From Tetrahymena thermophila SB210 (Eukaryota > Ciliophora > Oligohymenophorea > Hymenostomatida > Tetrahymenidae): a stretch of DNA of 64,000 nucleotides. The notes beneath the pieces were generated by a model. It did not search any database and was not told where the DNA came from. It saw nothing but the letters and a program-made list of their open reading frames with translations. The stretch is taken from positions 620,001 to 684,000 of the forward strand of contig NW_002476188.1 of assembly GCF_000189635.1 (NCBI RefSeq), read 5' to 3'. Made by a program: the position numbers and the translations under genes. Positions within the stretch are counted from its first letter, which is position 1. Each line of letters starts with the position of its first letter. Shown here piece by piece: positions 1-14,230 of the stretch.

Positions 1-1506
1 TCAAATACTGTTACCTATTCCGTTAATTTAGTTAACAATTCGTTGCTGCTGTAATTTAAAGATTCTAATATCCAATAATTATATTTGCTAAGCATTTAAT
101 CAAAAACTTAGGCACTTTCCTGAGATTACAAATAATTCAATTCTATTTGTTAAATAGTTTATTAAGGATACTCATATGGCTGACTAGAATCATAAATAAC
201 TTAATTGCTTCTTGGATCCAAAATATAACTTTATATTGTTGATTTTGCAAAATTTTAGAAATATTTGATTAAATTTTAAATTAGCAAGTTAAAACATTAA
301 ACATGATGAATTCTGTCTAATCCATCTTAATTGCTAAATTAGTTCATCTTTTAACAAAGTAAATTGGAAAACTACCCTTTAGCGTTAGCATAATTTGGTG
401 AAAATAAAATTTAGGAATCATAATTTTAAGACTAAATGAACCACTATGAGCATCTAGGATCAAAATTAAATACTCCCTTATTGCATTAATAAGCATTTGA
501 AATATTTGAAAAACTGCTATTTCTTGTTGTTAGAAATAAAATGCCCTCACTTTCTAAACCAAACATAATTCTTTAAAGAGTAATTGAAGAGTTATTATTC
601 TACTAACTGTATTGGTAATTGACTGAGTGGATTAAAGGATCTAATAATGTTATATTTTTCAGTAAATTTAAGCTTCGAGAATCTAGCTAATCAAATTAAC
701 TAATATTTTATTAGTACCTAATAAAATAAAATCTTTATGTATAAAATATTTAGAAAATAAAAACTTTTGAAATAATAGTTTCTATTTTATTTAAGAAAAT
801 AAGCCATATTGAATAATAAATAGAAAACAAGCTTTCTTTCAAATTAAATAAAAATCGTATTAATAAATACTAAGCAATAAGGATGTCTTTCAAAATTTAA
901 ACTATATAGAACTAATAAAAACTAAGTTATTTTTAAGGTGCGATGAAGATTAATTACTTTAATTTACAAGCTAATAAATAACTAGTCAAAATTGAATCAA
1001 AATGAATTTTTAAAGATAGTTATTTTTATTTTAAATTCTTTATTAAATAAAATGTATTAATAGAGAAACTTTTTTAGTGAGTAGTTGAAGTTGTATCCAT
1101 CGATTTAAATAATAAAATTTATTTACCATTGAGAAGTTTATGCAAAATTCTGTTTAAAACCCTCTGTTAGGTATTTTTCTTCTTTATTTTGGTAAAATAA
1201 TTCTGTGTTTAACAAAGGTCTTATGTAAAAAGGATTTGCTTAGATATTCCCTGCAAGAATCTTAGAATAGAGTTAGTTTACAGTTGTAATCATTATAGGA
1301 TATATTTGCAGCTGTTTGCTTAGTTGATAAGATGTGCATTATGTTAATTGTTTACTAAACATAATTTATTATTAATATAGTTTCTCTTATAAAGCTTAAA
1401 CCTAGCTTTTTACAAATTTCAAAGCAAAATACTAACTCAGAAGAGCAAAACCAAAAGCCGCCATCAAAAAAAAACTAGTAGCTATGATATAAAATAATAT
1501 TTTCAT
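1..1506 (-). CDS. P0: receptor-like Cache-type membrane protein, N-terminal part (runs off left edge)
   Basis: Partial gene, 365 codons visible. Exon 1 is 1506-1127 and exon 2 is 717-1 and continues past the window. The start ATG at 1506 opens a hydrophobic signal anchor (MKILFYIIATSFFLMAAFG...) that would place the following region outside the cell. Exon 1 ends inside a Trp codon (TG|GTAAAT) and exon 2 begins TAG|G, the same split-Trp intron as in the paralogues P1, P2 and P3. Exon 2 carries the extracellular signature of this family: LLDPLI, then FGLESEGILF, then FNFDPRCSQW with paired cysteines. In the paralogues this part is followed by a membrane helix, TPR-like repeats and a VWA-like domain; here those lie off the edge. 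The Cache-like label is by overall pattern, not by a database hit. No in-frame TGA occurs in either exon. Function unknown; a sensory role is inference. Confidence 0.8.
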
Positions 1507-2484
1507 TTTTAAATATTTATTGAGTGGAATATAGATATTTTTTTTTCTTGTTCTTCCTAATTAGTTCTACTATTAATTTTTTTTCTTTAGTTTTAAATTT
1601 GTTATTAATTAAATCAACTAAGAAAATTTTGATATCCTTTTATTGTTATTGTTTGTTTTGTAAGATTATCAATTTTTCAGTACTAACTAATACTATAATT
1701 AGAAAGTTATAGTAAGTTTTTCTATTAAATGAAAAGAATGATATATTTTTAATGAAAAGAATGAAACAAATTTTAATGAAAAGAGTGATATATAAAAATT
1801 TTCACTATTTTTATTATACTAAAACCATAAATCATGTAAACAGTTTAGTGTTTTATAAAATATAAACCAGCTTTGCCATAAAATCCATAAAATTGTAAGA
1901 AAATTGTTTCTAGTTTTAAAAAGAGAAAAAAATAAAGGTTTGTTATTATTAAGCATTACAATTAAATTAGAAGTAATAATAAAAAAATGACATTTATCTT
2001 TTTTATATATGTTAGCAAAATATTATTTCTACCCTATTAATAATTAATTAGTAATAAATTTAAAAACATATTTTGTATTAAGATTAATTTAATTGTAATA
2101 ATTTTTTAAATATTACTAATTGTATAAACTAATTATAAATTTTTAAATATTTACATGAAGATAATAAATTCAATTTCTTTTTATATTAAAAAAATTATAA
2201 AATATTTTTTTTAATAAAGTAAGTTGATTTCAAAGATGATAAGAAGCTAGTTTTATAATATTTAATTAACTTTTTAAAAAATAAAATAAAATAAATCTTA
2301 AATTTTTAGAAAATCAATATTAACTGGTTTCTCATTTTATATTTATTTGTTAAAATTAAAAAATAAATTTTTGGTTTTATTAAATAATTATAGAAGATAA
2401 TTAATTTAGATCTAAAAAAATAAAAAAATATAAAAGAAGAGATTTAAAACAATTTTGACAGGACTTTGCTTATTATTGTCCTTA
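1507..2484. other. Gene-free A/T-rich spacer between P0 and P1
   Basis: About 980 bases of nearly pure A/T between the start of P0 and the stop of P1. It should hold the promoter of P0 and the 3' end of P1. There is a local near-repeat of AATGAAAAGAATGA-like units around 1727-1790. No coding frame of convincing composition was found on either strand. Confidence 0.6.
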
Positions 2485-5400
2485 TCAAAACTTGAAAATA
2501 ATGATGAAGAACACTGTTTAAAAATGCTCATATATAAGTGGTTATGTATTACAAATAGGTTTATCTCGTTTATTATAGAGATATTATAATAGGCGATCTT
2601 CGCTGTAAAAGAACATTATAACTTAAGTATTGTTAAAATACTCATCTTCACAAAATTCTTTCTCTTTTTATGACTCTTTTTCATTTAATTACAAGACTAT
2701 CAATAAAATTTTGAAAGAATATAATAATTTTATTAAGGATCTATACTTTTAATCTTTAAGTAACTTTTTTTATTCATCACACACAAAAACAATTATTTTC
2801 TATTGATTAATTAAATAGCTTTGTTGATAAATGCTGCTTTTTTTAATGTTGTTTAGTGCACGATTTTTCTATTATTTTTCTTAATTTTTTGCTTCTAAAA
2901 TATTTTGTGAAATCAAATAATTTTTATTTTACATTTTACCACTTAAAATAATATCTATGATTGATTTTCTTACACAAAAATGGAAAATTCTATTGTAGTT
3001 ATCTTATTTATTTCTAAAGAGTTTATAGCGATTTTGCAAAAGCTTTGGAGAAACTGTTTGATTAAAGATTAGACCATGATTTTATGTTTTACTTTCAATC
3101 GGAGTTGGCTATAGCTATATTAGAGGCTACGAAGCATAGTGTAACATATTTTATGTAATAAATTCAGGTGATTTAAAATTAAAACTTAAAAGTGGTATAT
3201 GAGGAGGGCTAGAAATAGAGTTTATTTAATTCATAGATTAGTTTTAGAAGCTTTTCGGAGAATAATTTTCATCTTCAATCTAAATTTATTCTATTGATTA
3301 TTTTGTTTCGATTAAGTTATCTCCAGCTTTTGAAGTAGAATTTTTTCTAAAAGGATTTCTGTTATATGGTTGAATTAAATAATTTTTATTTATTGGTGAA
3401 TAAAGAAGACTTTTATTTTTAAGTGTCAAATCATCACTCGCTTCTAATCTCTAATTTTCATAAATGCTTAACTAACGCTGAGGCTTTTGCAAATTTAATA
3501 TTTGAGGAGTGTATAAATTTGAGTTTACATAAGAAATATTTGTATTTTCTTGGTTAAATTTGGATTATTTCACTTACAAATGGAATAAACTTCCATTTTA
3601 TGAATGGTTTATTTATACAATTTAGCTTTTTTATGGATTATCAATAGCATCATTATAAATAGATTCACAAAATTCACTATTTTAACTACTTTTTGATTAA
3701 ATTTCAGTTATAAAATTTATATCCATGCTCTCATTTTCTATTTAATTTTTGTTCAACTAATTTTAAATGATAGTACTTTTTTTAATTTAATTTGATCTAA
3801 ATATGTTTTCTTTTTTTGATTTTTTGGAACCTAATTTTTTAAAACAATTGAAAACTTTCCATATTATTGAATTATTTTCATTTTAAAGATATGTTTGCAT
3901 TTTTTATGTTATTAAACTACTTCCTTTTCTGCAACTTCTTCTTTGGAAAATTTTTTTAACAGGATTTTCAAGTTTGTATATTTCTCTATATATTTGTTTT
4001 AAATGGAACTTTACTTAGTGGAAGTTGGATTTTATTTAATTTATCTTCATCAACGGCACTTATAGTGATACAGGAAGAAATGAATTATTTACAATTAGTC
4101 CAAATTTATCATTTTAATTATTCATGAGCTCATCAAGGATGTCTTTGCAAAACAAATAAGTTCGTTTTTGGTTTGAAGACTTTGAAGAAGCAGATATAAG
4201 AGCAATTTTGAAGGACATATTAATATTAAATGATTAATGGAATTATTTTAAATCCTCGCTCTCAATATTTAATATTTCAAATATATAAGTGAGTTTTTCT
4301 ATAAGTCGAGATCTTAAGTGAGAAGTGTAAAATTATGAGCACTCTATATTTTTAGTCAGTAATTCAGCAGCTTTAATAAACATTTGTTTAGAAATAAGTA
4401 AATCTGCTTCTATAAGGACTAGTTAAGTCCTTAAAATATCAGGGAAAAACTCAAATCTAATCATTTTTTCATCATCAATGTATCTTTTTACTTTAGATAT
4501 CTTTTCAGGAGCAGCATGATTATTTTAAACAGCTTATTAATTGTTAGCATAATTATTCTAATTCTATTTATCCTCTTGCTAGATTAAATTAAAATTAATA
4601 TTGTTATTTCTATAATTATTACTTGGACTAATGTTTAATTAGGTATTTTATTCAGGATACTTCTACCTTGGTAAATGTATAGGGACATCTAAATTTCTTA
4701 TAATAGGTTTATTATTAATATCTAAAGAAGAACTTTATGAATTACAAATTTGTAAGCTGTTTATTTAATTAATTTCATATTAACTATTTAAATTAAATTT
4801 TGCATTATTTGTGTTTTAACCAATTTATGTTTGTGTTACTGATTCCTCTTTATTATTGTTATTATTATTTGTTGAAAAATACCCACTAGGCTACTCAATT
4901 ATGGTACGAAATGAGCTTTATTTATTTTGTTATTCATTATTGATCGAGTTTTATATTGTTAAACCAGTGTTTAAATTTAAAGGATTAAGAAGAGCTTAAG
5001 AGTCTTGCTGTTGAATTTATATCTAGTTCATCTACAATTGAGTAAAGCTATTATATTTAGGAGTAGTATCAAGACCTGTTTTCATAAATGATGGATTCCT
5101 ATTTAATAAATAATAAATTAGCGATGAATATTTGGGAGATAAAATACTTATCTATTTGTGTTTTAGGTTCTTTATCTTCAATCTCAATCTTTATTTAAAA
5201 AAATAAGAAATAAGTTTTTTAAATTTGTCATCAAAATAATTAATTTTAATAAAAATTAAAATAGAATTCAATAAAAATTTATAATTAAATACTTCAGATA
5301 TCTTTAAAAAAGATTTAGAATTGTTGATTTAGGCTTGTGTATTTTCTTGCTAGCCAATATTTGATAGCAATCTGCTAAATCTACGAGGTTCATTCATTGA

Positions 5401-8400
5401 AGAAAATATGCTTTAAGTAGACTCTTTTCCTTGAAGCTATTTTTTGGATTTATTTATCATCCAATCTATTTCTCTTCTATCAATAGAACCTTATCTTTGT
5501 AGAGTAAATTTTTTTTTGAGGTTTCCCTTTTTCATTATAGTTGGGTTGATTTTTTATCCTGTATTTAATTTTATTTCATTAACTTCTTCTGTGAATGAAG
5601 TTCCTTTGTTTGAAGATGATGTTTTTTTAGGTGTATTTAATTTTATGCTTGTTTGCTGCTGAAAAATTAGCTGTCCTTTTAGATTTAATTTATTTTTTTT
5701 TTAAGGAGTAAAAAGAGTTGGGGAAGGACAATTGTCTATCGCAGCGGATTCTAAACCAACAGCTGCCATCAAACTTTGCTAGGTCTCTAAAAATAGCTAC
5801 TTACATTAATTTATAATTTTTTTTGCTTCGACATACTAATTCAAATCTAGCTTAACTTAAGCTCGTGTTAGTAGTATTTACAGAGTTCTTGAATCAGACT
5901 TTTATAGATGCTGTTCGATTATAAGAAGCTCTAAAAGAAGCTCATCCACCTCGTTTAGAAAACAAGAATTAATACAATAGGTTTAGTTTTAGTGAGTTAG
6001 ATGCAACGATGACAGAGTGTATTTAGTCACTGATTAACTTCGTATAAGCAATATTAATGTGTTAATATAGTTATACTTTCTATTAAATAATTTTTAATAC
6101 AAATATTATAGTTCTTACTTTTCACTTTCATTATTTGTTTCTGTTTCTTAATTAATATTGTTTTTATTTTCTTTTATTATAAAGCTGTGCTGCTTTCTTC
6201 TAATCAATCTTTTCTTTTTACTCAAATTATCAAAATAAGATATTTATCTTTAAAATGTTCTTCTAGGAGATAAAGATGAAGGAGGAGATTAGCCTATGAG
6301 ACTTTCTTATTCAGTTTTTGCTTTGTCTTTGTAAAAATCTAGTTCATATTAGGCATAAATAATTGAAATGGAAAAATGTTATAAAGCCTCTAAAAATCTG
6401 CCTTAATTCATATGAATGCAAGCTATATTGTTATGGCAAACTCCTAGAGCACTATTATTACCAAATTTTTCAAAATATCGTGATTAATTTATTAATTTCA
6501 TGAGAGATTTGCACTAATTTTCATCAGTCAGTTCAAGTAATTTATTGTTAGTTGTATTTAAAGTTTTAAAAAGACCTCTAAAACTAATATATAGCAATTC
6601 TGTATCTTTGCTCATAAAATACAAGTTTTATGCATTTTCACCGTCTATTAGCTAAATAATTTCTTCATCACTTGTATTTGCATTATTTGCACAGCTAAGA
6701 AATTTATAGAGTTTTTTAAGTACTTTAGTTAAGTGAATTATTGGTAAATAAAACTAGTTTTTTAATTTAAAAGAAAAAATGACTGATATGATCATAGCTA
6801 TAGCTAATATAATAGACAAAACTATTTCATACCATAGCATATATGATCGTACCTATTTAAATTAATCTTAGATAGCTGTTTCCATAATACCTTGGTTGAA
6901 TACTTATATGAACAATAAGCTCTAGCATTTATAAAATGAATTTCTTTCTGAAGGTTTTTTACTTACCAAATACAAGGAGTTAATTATAACAGTTAAGGGA
7001 TTACTATTTTAATCTTGAAATTAATAAATAAATTATGTAGAGCTATCGTTCAATGCACGGATGCTAGTAGAATTTAATTTCTAGTAGTTGTGATTTTGCT
7101 TAGCCTAATTTTGGATAACATTTAATAAATTTGTTGATATTTGTTAATCATATTTTGATTATAAATAGGTGTCTAATTATATATTTTATGAATTCATACT
7201 AGAATCTGAATGATAAATTATTCTCATTTCATCTGGGTCAATCATATAATAGTATTACATAGATTTCCCCATATTTTAACCTAAAAGCTCATAATCTTAA
7301 GCTTAGTAAACATTGCACAAAACAATATTATTCTTTTTTAAACCTGATTGTTAACAAATCAGACCAATATTTAAATTATTTATCATTTAGCTAGATGGGG
7401 ACATGTATTAAACAGAAATGGGTAGCTCGCTTTTCATGGCTTCTTAATAGAAATTTTACTACCTAATATCAAATTAATAGTAACTTAAATTAGATTATTC
7501 TTAAAGCTCTTTTATTTCTAAATCAGTTAAATTATAGCCCGTGGAATATAGCATGCCATCATAATCAAATCCCAAGAAAATTCTTTAAATTTATAGTTTG
7601 CTTTTTTATTATTAATCTAGATTATTTGAGTACTTAAAAGCTTTTATTAAAGGATCTAAAATGCTAGAGAGATGTATTTATTCTTATTAAATTTTATCCA
7701 ATTTTGTTAGCATTGAGTAGTCTTTTTAAATCCTAAAATAATTTAAATTTAAAAATTTAACAAAAAATAAATGGCGTTGTTTATACTCAAATAATATTAA
7801 TGATAATAAAAATGTATTATTTAAATGAAAAAATAACTTATTTCAATATAGCTATAATTTTATTTTTTTAAAGAATAAATGGAAGAGGTTATATATTTTT
7901 TCTTTTAAATACTTTATCTGATTAGGAAATTTGATATTTAATAAAAGAACATTGGTTAAAGCTTTAAATGTAAGAAAAACTGAAAACTTACTCAAAAGAA
8001 AATATTTTATTTTGAAATTAAAAATCTATGAAAATATTATCTTATAAATAATTAGATATTTTATTTTAATTTTTGCTTTGAAATAATTAATTTGTATTTA
8101 TGCATTCAAAATATAGTAACTAATGTTGTCATTTAGAATTATTTAGATGATAAAATTGCGTTTTTTGTATATTTGGAAATTTAAATATTAATTTTAAAAA
8201 TATGTGGATAAATATAATCGTCTTAAATATTTGTTTACTTGAAAAAAGATAAAAATCTTAAATATTCAATTATTTTTTTTTGCAAACACATAATTTTGGG
8301 ATAAATTTTGTCTTTATTCAATTTAGAAGATTAAAAGTTAATTAATATTTTACCAAGCTGTTGTGAGTAAATTGTTCTTTAAAAATAAACCTAAGAGTTA

Positions 8401-8754
8401 TTCTTAGCTTTTATCATTGTTAAATGCTAGCTAAAGATTCATTACTGCTGGAACATACTTCGGGTTAATTAAAACCTATCCAGTTCTTATTTTATTATTC
8501 ATTATATTAGCTATATTTACGCTCCAAGAAATATCCTAAAGCGCTTGTCTTACTTATAATGAAACACCGTTATGAATAGATGATTGTTATTATAATTGAT
8601 AAATTAACATGTTTGTTTTTATTTATTCTAGAGTTGAAGAAGCCTAAGAAATAATTATCTAAAAACCTATGTATGTGTAAATTATAAGCATGACATTAGG
8701 AATTATTATGCCTAATTACACCCAATAATCACATTTTTTTATATTTGCTTTCAT
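2485..8754 (-). CDS. P1: signal-anchor / Cache-like / TM / TPR-like / VWA-like protein, complete (about 1882 aa)
   Basis: Two exons, 8754-8354 and 7732-2485, joined across a 621-base intron that splits a Trp codon (TG|G). Phases sum to 1883 codons ending TGA at 2487-2485. Residues about 12-36 form a signal anchor with the family's II(I)P motif. The extracellular part contains FLGFDYDGMLY and conserved Cys. A second membrane helix lies near residue 440 (YEIVLSIILAIAMIISVIFS), followed by a short HAMP-like linker (LPIIHLTKVLKKLYKFL). Near residue 570 comes a TPR-like box, ALGVCHNNIACIHMNQGRF. After a long Q/N/S-rich linker, a VWA-like fold starts near residue 1310 (FKIALISAS...NDKFGLIV) and ends with IIVFVCDEQ and LLQYLYNKRD. 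The metal-site DxSxS motif is absent. P1 is the most divergent of the paralogues at the C-terminus, with an extra tail of about 15 residues. Role probably in signalling; substrate unknown. Confidence 0.85.
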
Positions 8755-10690
8755 TTTAATACCTTTTTGATTAACTCAAATTCTATTTACACCAATCTTT
8801 ATTTAATATATATACTTTTTGAATACCTTTAAGTCTTAATCAAAATTATATAAATATTTTTTTTAATAATTATTGATTTCTAATTTTTTTTGAGTGAATA
8901 TAATTGAGTTGAATTATATTTTTGTTATTTTATCAAAGATAAGCGAATACTTGTATTTTTAAATAATTTGTTTATAGTCATTAGATTTATCAATACTCTA
9001 AAGGTCACACATTATTTTATTAGCCAAATTTTTGCTTAATTTACATTTTTTTATTAATTTAAGAAATAACCTCTTTTTAGGAAATATATAATCAATACCT
9101 CATTAAGATTAATAATCTATCTTCTTATGTTTTTGCTTGTTTGTATTATAAAAATTAAAGTATTAAATTCTATAAATAAAATTCTACTTAGCTTTTAAAA
9201 TATAAAATAATAGATTTATATTAATCATAATATATTTAATTTATTAAAATATTTTCTTACACACACATTCTCTCTCTCTCTCTCTTATTTTTTAAATGAA
9301 ATATATTTCCTGAAGGAATTGTCAAACATTTTAAATTTATTATCAGTTTTGATGTATGCCACTTAAATATTAATAAAGAAAAAACCTTAAAGTAATTAAC
9401 TAAATGACCAAATTCAGTAACATTTTTCAAAAATATTTGATTGATAAAATGTATAATTATTAAATATTTGAAAAAATAAATTTACCATCTCTAAATTTAA
9501 TTTGAATAAAAAATAATTATTGTAAATTAAAAAATTTATGATTTAATACTTAAGTATCCTCAAATAAATTCATATTTATAATATTGAATTTTTGAGTTAA
9601 ATATAAAATAAATAAAAATATATACATTATATAAAATCAGCTTAACTAATTTTGATTATAATGAACAAACTTTTTAAATATTATTTAAATTTGATAATAA
9701 AACTCAAATAGAAAATAAAAGTACCTCTTGCTATTGTAATATATTTTTATTAATTGATATTCTTTGATTGAAATATTTTTTTAATCATAACCTCTACTAA
9801 AAATAAAATTTATGCTGGTCTGGTTGTTTAATTTTTATTCTTTACAATTTAAATAATTTTTGTTCGAATTGAAATCTAGAAGCAATACTATTAATAATTA
9901 AATGTCATAAAAGAAACACATATTTCAAATATCTAATTTAATGTTTTAGAATATAATAATTATATTTATTTTATAGAAGCATCTTTAATAATTTTATAAA
10001 TATATAATAAAGTTTTTAATCTTATTATATTTTGGTAACAAAATTAAAAAAATAAAAATGTTACTCTTGTAAAACCATATTTATTTATTAAATTCTCTAG
10101 AATAATATCCTTGATCTAAAGTACAAGAAAAATACTGGCTTGATTGTATAATTTATATTTCATCATTATTTTTATTTTTATAAAAGAAATTTTGGGTTCA
10201 GAGGAGAAAAATAAATATTAACTTACAAGATAAATTATTATTAAAAATAATCGAGTTTTTAAAAGATTAAATTTTTTTATATTATTCATATTACTGCTTA
10301 AAAAAATAAAAAAATGAATACAAAATGTTAATTTAAAAGAATCAGCAAAATTAATAAATTTATTCATAAATAAGCAAAGTTAAAATTCATAGAAATATTG
10401 AACGCATAATTATAAATAAATATCTGTTTTTGTATTTTTAATTCCTATATTAATTTACTTTAGCAGCAACTTTTAATTAAAAATATCAAATTAAATAGTA
10501 AAATAAATGATAAAAATATTAAAGATGGATTTTTAATAGTATAAAATTTGTATAAAGACATAAAATTGTGCAAGAATTAATTGATCTAAATCTGAAATTA
10601 AATTATTTTTTATTTTTGTTGAAATTTATTAATAATGTTAATTAATTAAATTATTAGTTAGTTTATAAGGATTGAGAGATTTTTTGTTTA
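8755..10690. other. Gene-free A/T-rich spacer between P1 start and NOB1 stop
   Basis: About 1.9 kb of very A/T-rich DNA with no frame resembling the neighbouring coding composition on either strand. It should contain the P1 promoter and the NOB1 3' end. The only distinct element is the AC/TC microsatellite at 9259-9284. Confidence 0.6.
9259..9284. repeat. AC/TC compound microsatellite
   Basis: Four AC units followed by a short break and eight TC units, in otherwise nearly pure A/T spacer DNA. Seen directly; no function suggested. Confidence 0.9.
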
Positions 10691-12821
10691 TCACTTTCTC
10701 TTATGTCTTTTCATTTGAGATACATTATTGGGGTTTAATCTACCATATCCGAATTCTAAATTATGGTTATGGTGTTGCTTGTGCTTGATATCATCTAAAG
10801 TGAAACCATTTTCAAACTCTAACATATTTCTACTAAATTCTTTTTCTTATTATTTTTAGGCTATCTTACATTATGTTAATTTATTACCCTTTAATAAATC
10901 ATCTTCTCTTAAAACAATATTGTTAGCTTGTTTACCAATTTAAGGCTTTGGAATGGAATACTAAATTATTTTAATAAGATTATATTAACCAGTGAAAAAA
11001 AAATTTATTTCAATAAATCTGTAAATTAATTTGAAAAAAATTTAATTTAAAATATTTACAATGAAACCAGCAGTATTTAATTTGAATCCCTTCTTTCTGT
11101 ATAATTTTATTGAGCCATCAGCTTCAAAGCTGCAAGAGACCTTAAGTAAAGTAGGGTTTTTGCACTTTGGACAGAATTTTTTTGTCATTTCTTTGCATAA
11201 ATGTTAGCAACCAAAGCACTCTAAAATAAAACGCTTGGCTCTAGTGATTAACATACCATCTATAGAAACTAAAGGAATACCCATTTATAATGCAACATTC
11301 TTTATATTAATAAAAAAACAAATTAAAATTATATTCTATAAAACACAATTCAAACAAAGGTTTCATTTGAAATAAACATAAAAATCAATCTAGCTGAATA
11401 TTTATCATTATTTATGAATGTAAATAATTAATTAAATTTGTATTTTTGATTATTTTAGCCAAAACTAAAATAATAAAAACTAACTTGATTGATCAATAAA
11501 TTGTTTACTTATCATTATTGTAAAAATATTAAAGCCATTTTTGAAAGTATCCTTTCAATACTTTGCTTTAAGATGATATATATAATAAATAGTAAATAAA
11601 GAATATGATATTTACCTGCATGGCAAAATCAGCAGTCAAGATAGAAACACCAATTTAGCTGCCAGTGTTTTCGAGCTTCTAGTTACCTTATTCTTTGTAT
11701 AAGTGAATGTTTTCAGTGTTAATCCAACCTTCGCCATCATCTTCATCATCACTTTCTTCATCTTTTTGCTTCTTTGGCTTTTAATTTTTTTATTCTTAAA
11801 CTGCTTCCTTGTTTTATTCACCTTCAACATTTTCTTTTTCTTAAGTTTATTATTATTTTTCTTCATTAGTTTTAGGTCCTACAAAATTCCAACCAGTTCC
11901 AAATTCATTCTTAGGTTTGCTTATTACTTTCTTTTTTTCTTTAACTGGGACAACATTCCATCCATCATCATCGTCTTTATCATCTTTTTTTTCTTAATCA
12001 TCATCTTCATAATCTTCATCATTATCTTAATTTTCATTACTATCTTCCTTTAATTCTTTTTATTCACCTTGTTCTTACTTCTATTCTTAGCTAGTTCAAA
12101 ATAAAATAGAATTAGTTGAATTAAATGGAATATTCAATTAAAAAATTGAATAAAATGTTAATTATTTTTTTTAAGAAGTATTTTTCATTCATTTTATAAA
12201 GAAAAAATTAATTTTTTTATATTTTAAAGGCAAAATTATAATTTCTTCTACTTTTGATTTTGCTACTGTTCTTCTAAAGTGAGAGATTCTAAACCGTCTT
12301 GAACATTTTTTTAAGCAAAGGCTTCCTTGATCTCAGGAGGTTCTTTTCTCAATAAATCGGCAGTTTTATTTTCTTCAGCGAAGGTGTAACAGAGAGCGAT
12401 TACATTAATATCAACAGAACTCAAACTAGCTATATCACCAGTGGTAGTGGCAAATTTTCTTACAGCAGCTACAGCTGTTTTTGATGGGTCTTTAACCAAA
12501 ATATCAAAAGGTAGAGTCAAGAATTTTTCTCTAGCCTTCTTATCACGGATTTCAAACTTAACTTCTTAAGTTGTGTATAAATCATATTTATTGTAAAGAG
12601 ATTATAAATCTAAGCATTTGATAAATGCATTAGTATCAAGTACTAATACAGGCTTTTTGGTTTAGTCTTTGTTATTCTATTTTAAAAGTAAAGGAAATTG
12701 TAAACTAAAGGAACTAATAGTATTTTATAAGTTCTAATTTAATAAAAGTATTTATAATTTATACCTAATCGGAATTAGAATTATCATTTCTGTTATCAGC
12801 TATAATATCTTGGTCCCACAT
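10691..12821 (-). CDS. NOB1: NOB1, PIN-domain endonuclease of small-subunit rRNA maturation (488 aa)
   Basis: Five exons: 12821-12765, 12676-12252, 12090-11616, 11299-11060, 10960-10691; phases agree and the frame ends at TGA. NOB1 cuts 20S pre-rRNA at the 3' end of 18S rRNA in pre-40S particles. The PIN domain is at residues about 28-115: VLVLDTNAF (Asp33), KFEIRD (Glu61), and TTTGDIASLSSVDINVIAL (Asp100, Asp108) match the expected acidic cluster. A long acidic Q/E/D linker (exon 3) leads to ILTADFAMQ, then NVALQMGIPLVSIDGMLI, all family hallmarks. The zinc ribbon has two CxxC pairs (CFGC and CPKC), and the tail ends in GRLNPN...KRHKRK, as in other NOB1 proteins. Length is close to the eukaryotic norm. 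It reads through only if TAA/TAG are Gln. It lies head to head with the DDT/WHIM gene, about 1.4 kb apart. Confidence 0.96.
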
Positions 12822-14230
12822 CTTTGCTATTATTAGTTATTCTAATTTATTAATTTGTACCTAACTTTTTGATAGATTGATTTTACTAATTATTTTTTAA
12901 TAAATTAATTAATTAACTTTTTGATAGGAATTATAATATTTAAACACTTTACAAATAAATGATTATACAAACTAAATAATTAAGATGTCTTAAAATCAAA
13001 TGATTGAATTTAATTTTAGGAAAGATTTTTAACTCCAATTAAATCTGTTATCAAAGCAATATCAAAGACAATATTGTATTAATAATATTTCTTTTAAATT
13101 ATTAAAATTTGTAAATACATCTATCTAAATTAATTATTAAAATTGCTTTGGATGCTTTTCTTTTCAAAAATTTTAATCTCCCATTCTATATAAATATCAT
13201 TAATTAAATCTAAAACAAAAAATATATTCAAATTTAATTTCTTTTAAAATCTATTTTTATTTTTTAAGTTAAAGAAAATTTGAAATAATTTTATTAAAAA
13301 ATTTAATATATTTAAAATTAATAATAAATTGAATTAAAATTTTCAATTATTCTCTTAAAATATAATCATTAAATAAATTCAATATTTCATGTTATTATTA
13401 ATTTTAAATATGAAAAATATCTAATTATTTTGGAAATTAAAGCAAGAGGTAAAAAACTAATTATAAACTAATAGTTAAATAATAAATTATTTAAACCTGA
13501 TAAGCTAAATGATATTTTCTTAGTTCAGTTTTTATTCAACCTAATCAATATCAAATATATATATTTTTAAATAAGATTATTTTATAAATAATATTATTTA
13601 TTTAATCGTCTTTTATAAATAAATGTATGAATTATAAAAGATTGGTTGTCTATTTTTAATTATAAATTGATGAAAAAAAATGTTATATATTTGATTGTGA
13701 AACTTAAACAATTAATAATACGCTATCATATTTTTTTGAATATTAGCTAAAATATTATATATTACTTAATTTTGGATTATTGTTTAAATTAGTTTATTTT
13801 GGTATTGAAGAATTTAAAATAATATCTTTTATTTAATTTTTTGAATCATAATTAAAATCTAATCATTGGTTGGCTATAAAAAAATGTTACTCTGAATTTT
13901 CGTATTTTATAAAATGTAAAAAATTAAAAAAATATTTTTCTATTAAATTAAACTTTTAGATTAAATTAGTTTTTTTATTGTTTTATTTTTATTGAATTGT
14001 AGATTAAATTAAATATATTTATTATATACTTTTTTTATTATATCCTATTCTATGAAGATCAAAGTTTTTATCGTTTAAAACGTAAAATGCGCCAAATTAT
14101 TAAAAATTTATTTAATATTCTGAAAATTTGAATTTAGCTAAATCTTAAGCTATTGTTTTAGCTTCAATTAAGCTTATTAATTAATATTATTCACAAATAT
14201 TATCAAAAAAGATATTAAAAATAATTTAAA
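12822..14230. other. Divergent intergenic region between NOB1 and the DDT/WHIM gene
   Basis: About 1.4 kb of A/T-rich DNA between two start codons facing away from each other, so it should hold both promoters. I see no TATA or named motif that stands out from the A/T background, and no coding frame. Confidence 0.6.

Noticed and set aside
8243-8575. Plus-strand frame with a convincing membrane helix, first taken for a small orphan membrane protein
   Set aside because: It has no start codon and is antisense to exon 1 of P1. The minus-strand reading gives a start ATG, signal anchor, paralogue-like sequence and the shared split-Trp donor.
11636-12053. Overlapping frames on both strands in the repetitive GAT/GAA region
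   Set aside because: These are shadows of the acidic linker of NOB1, whose frame is fixed by conserved sequence on both sides.
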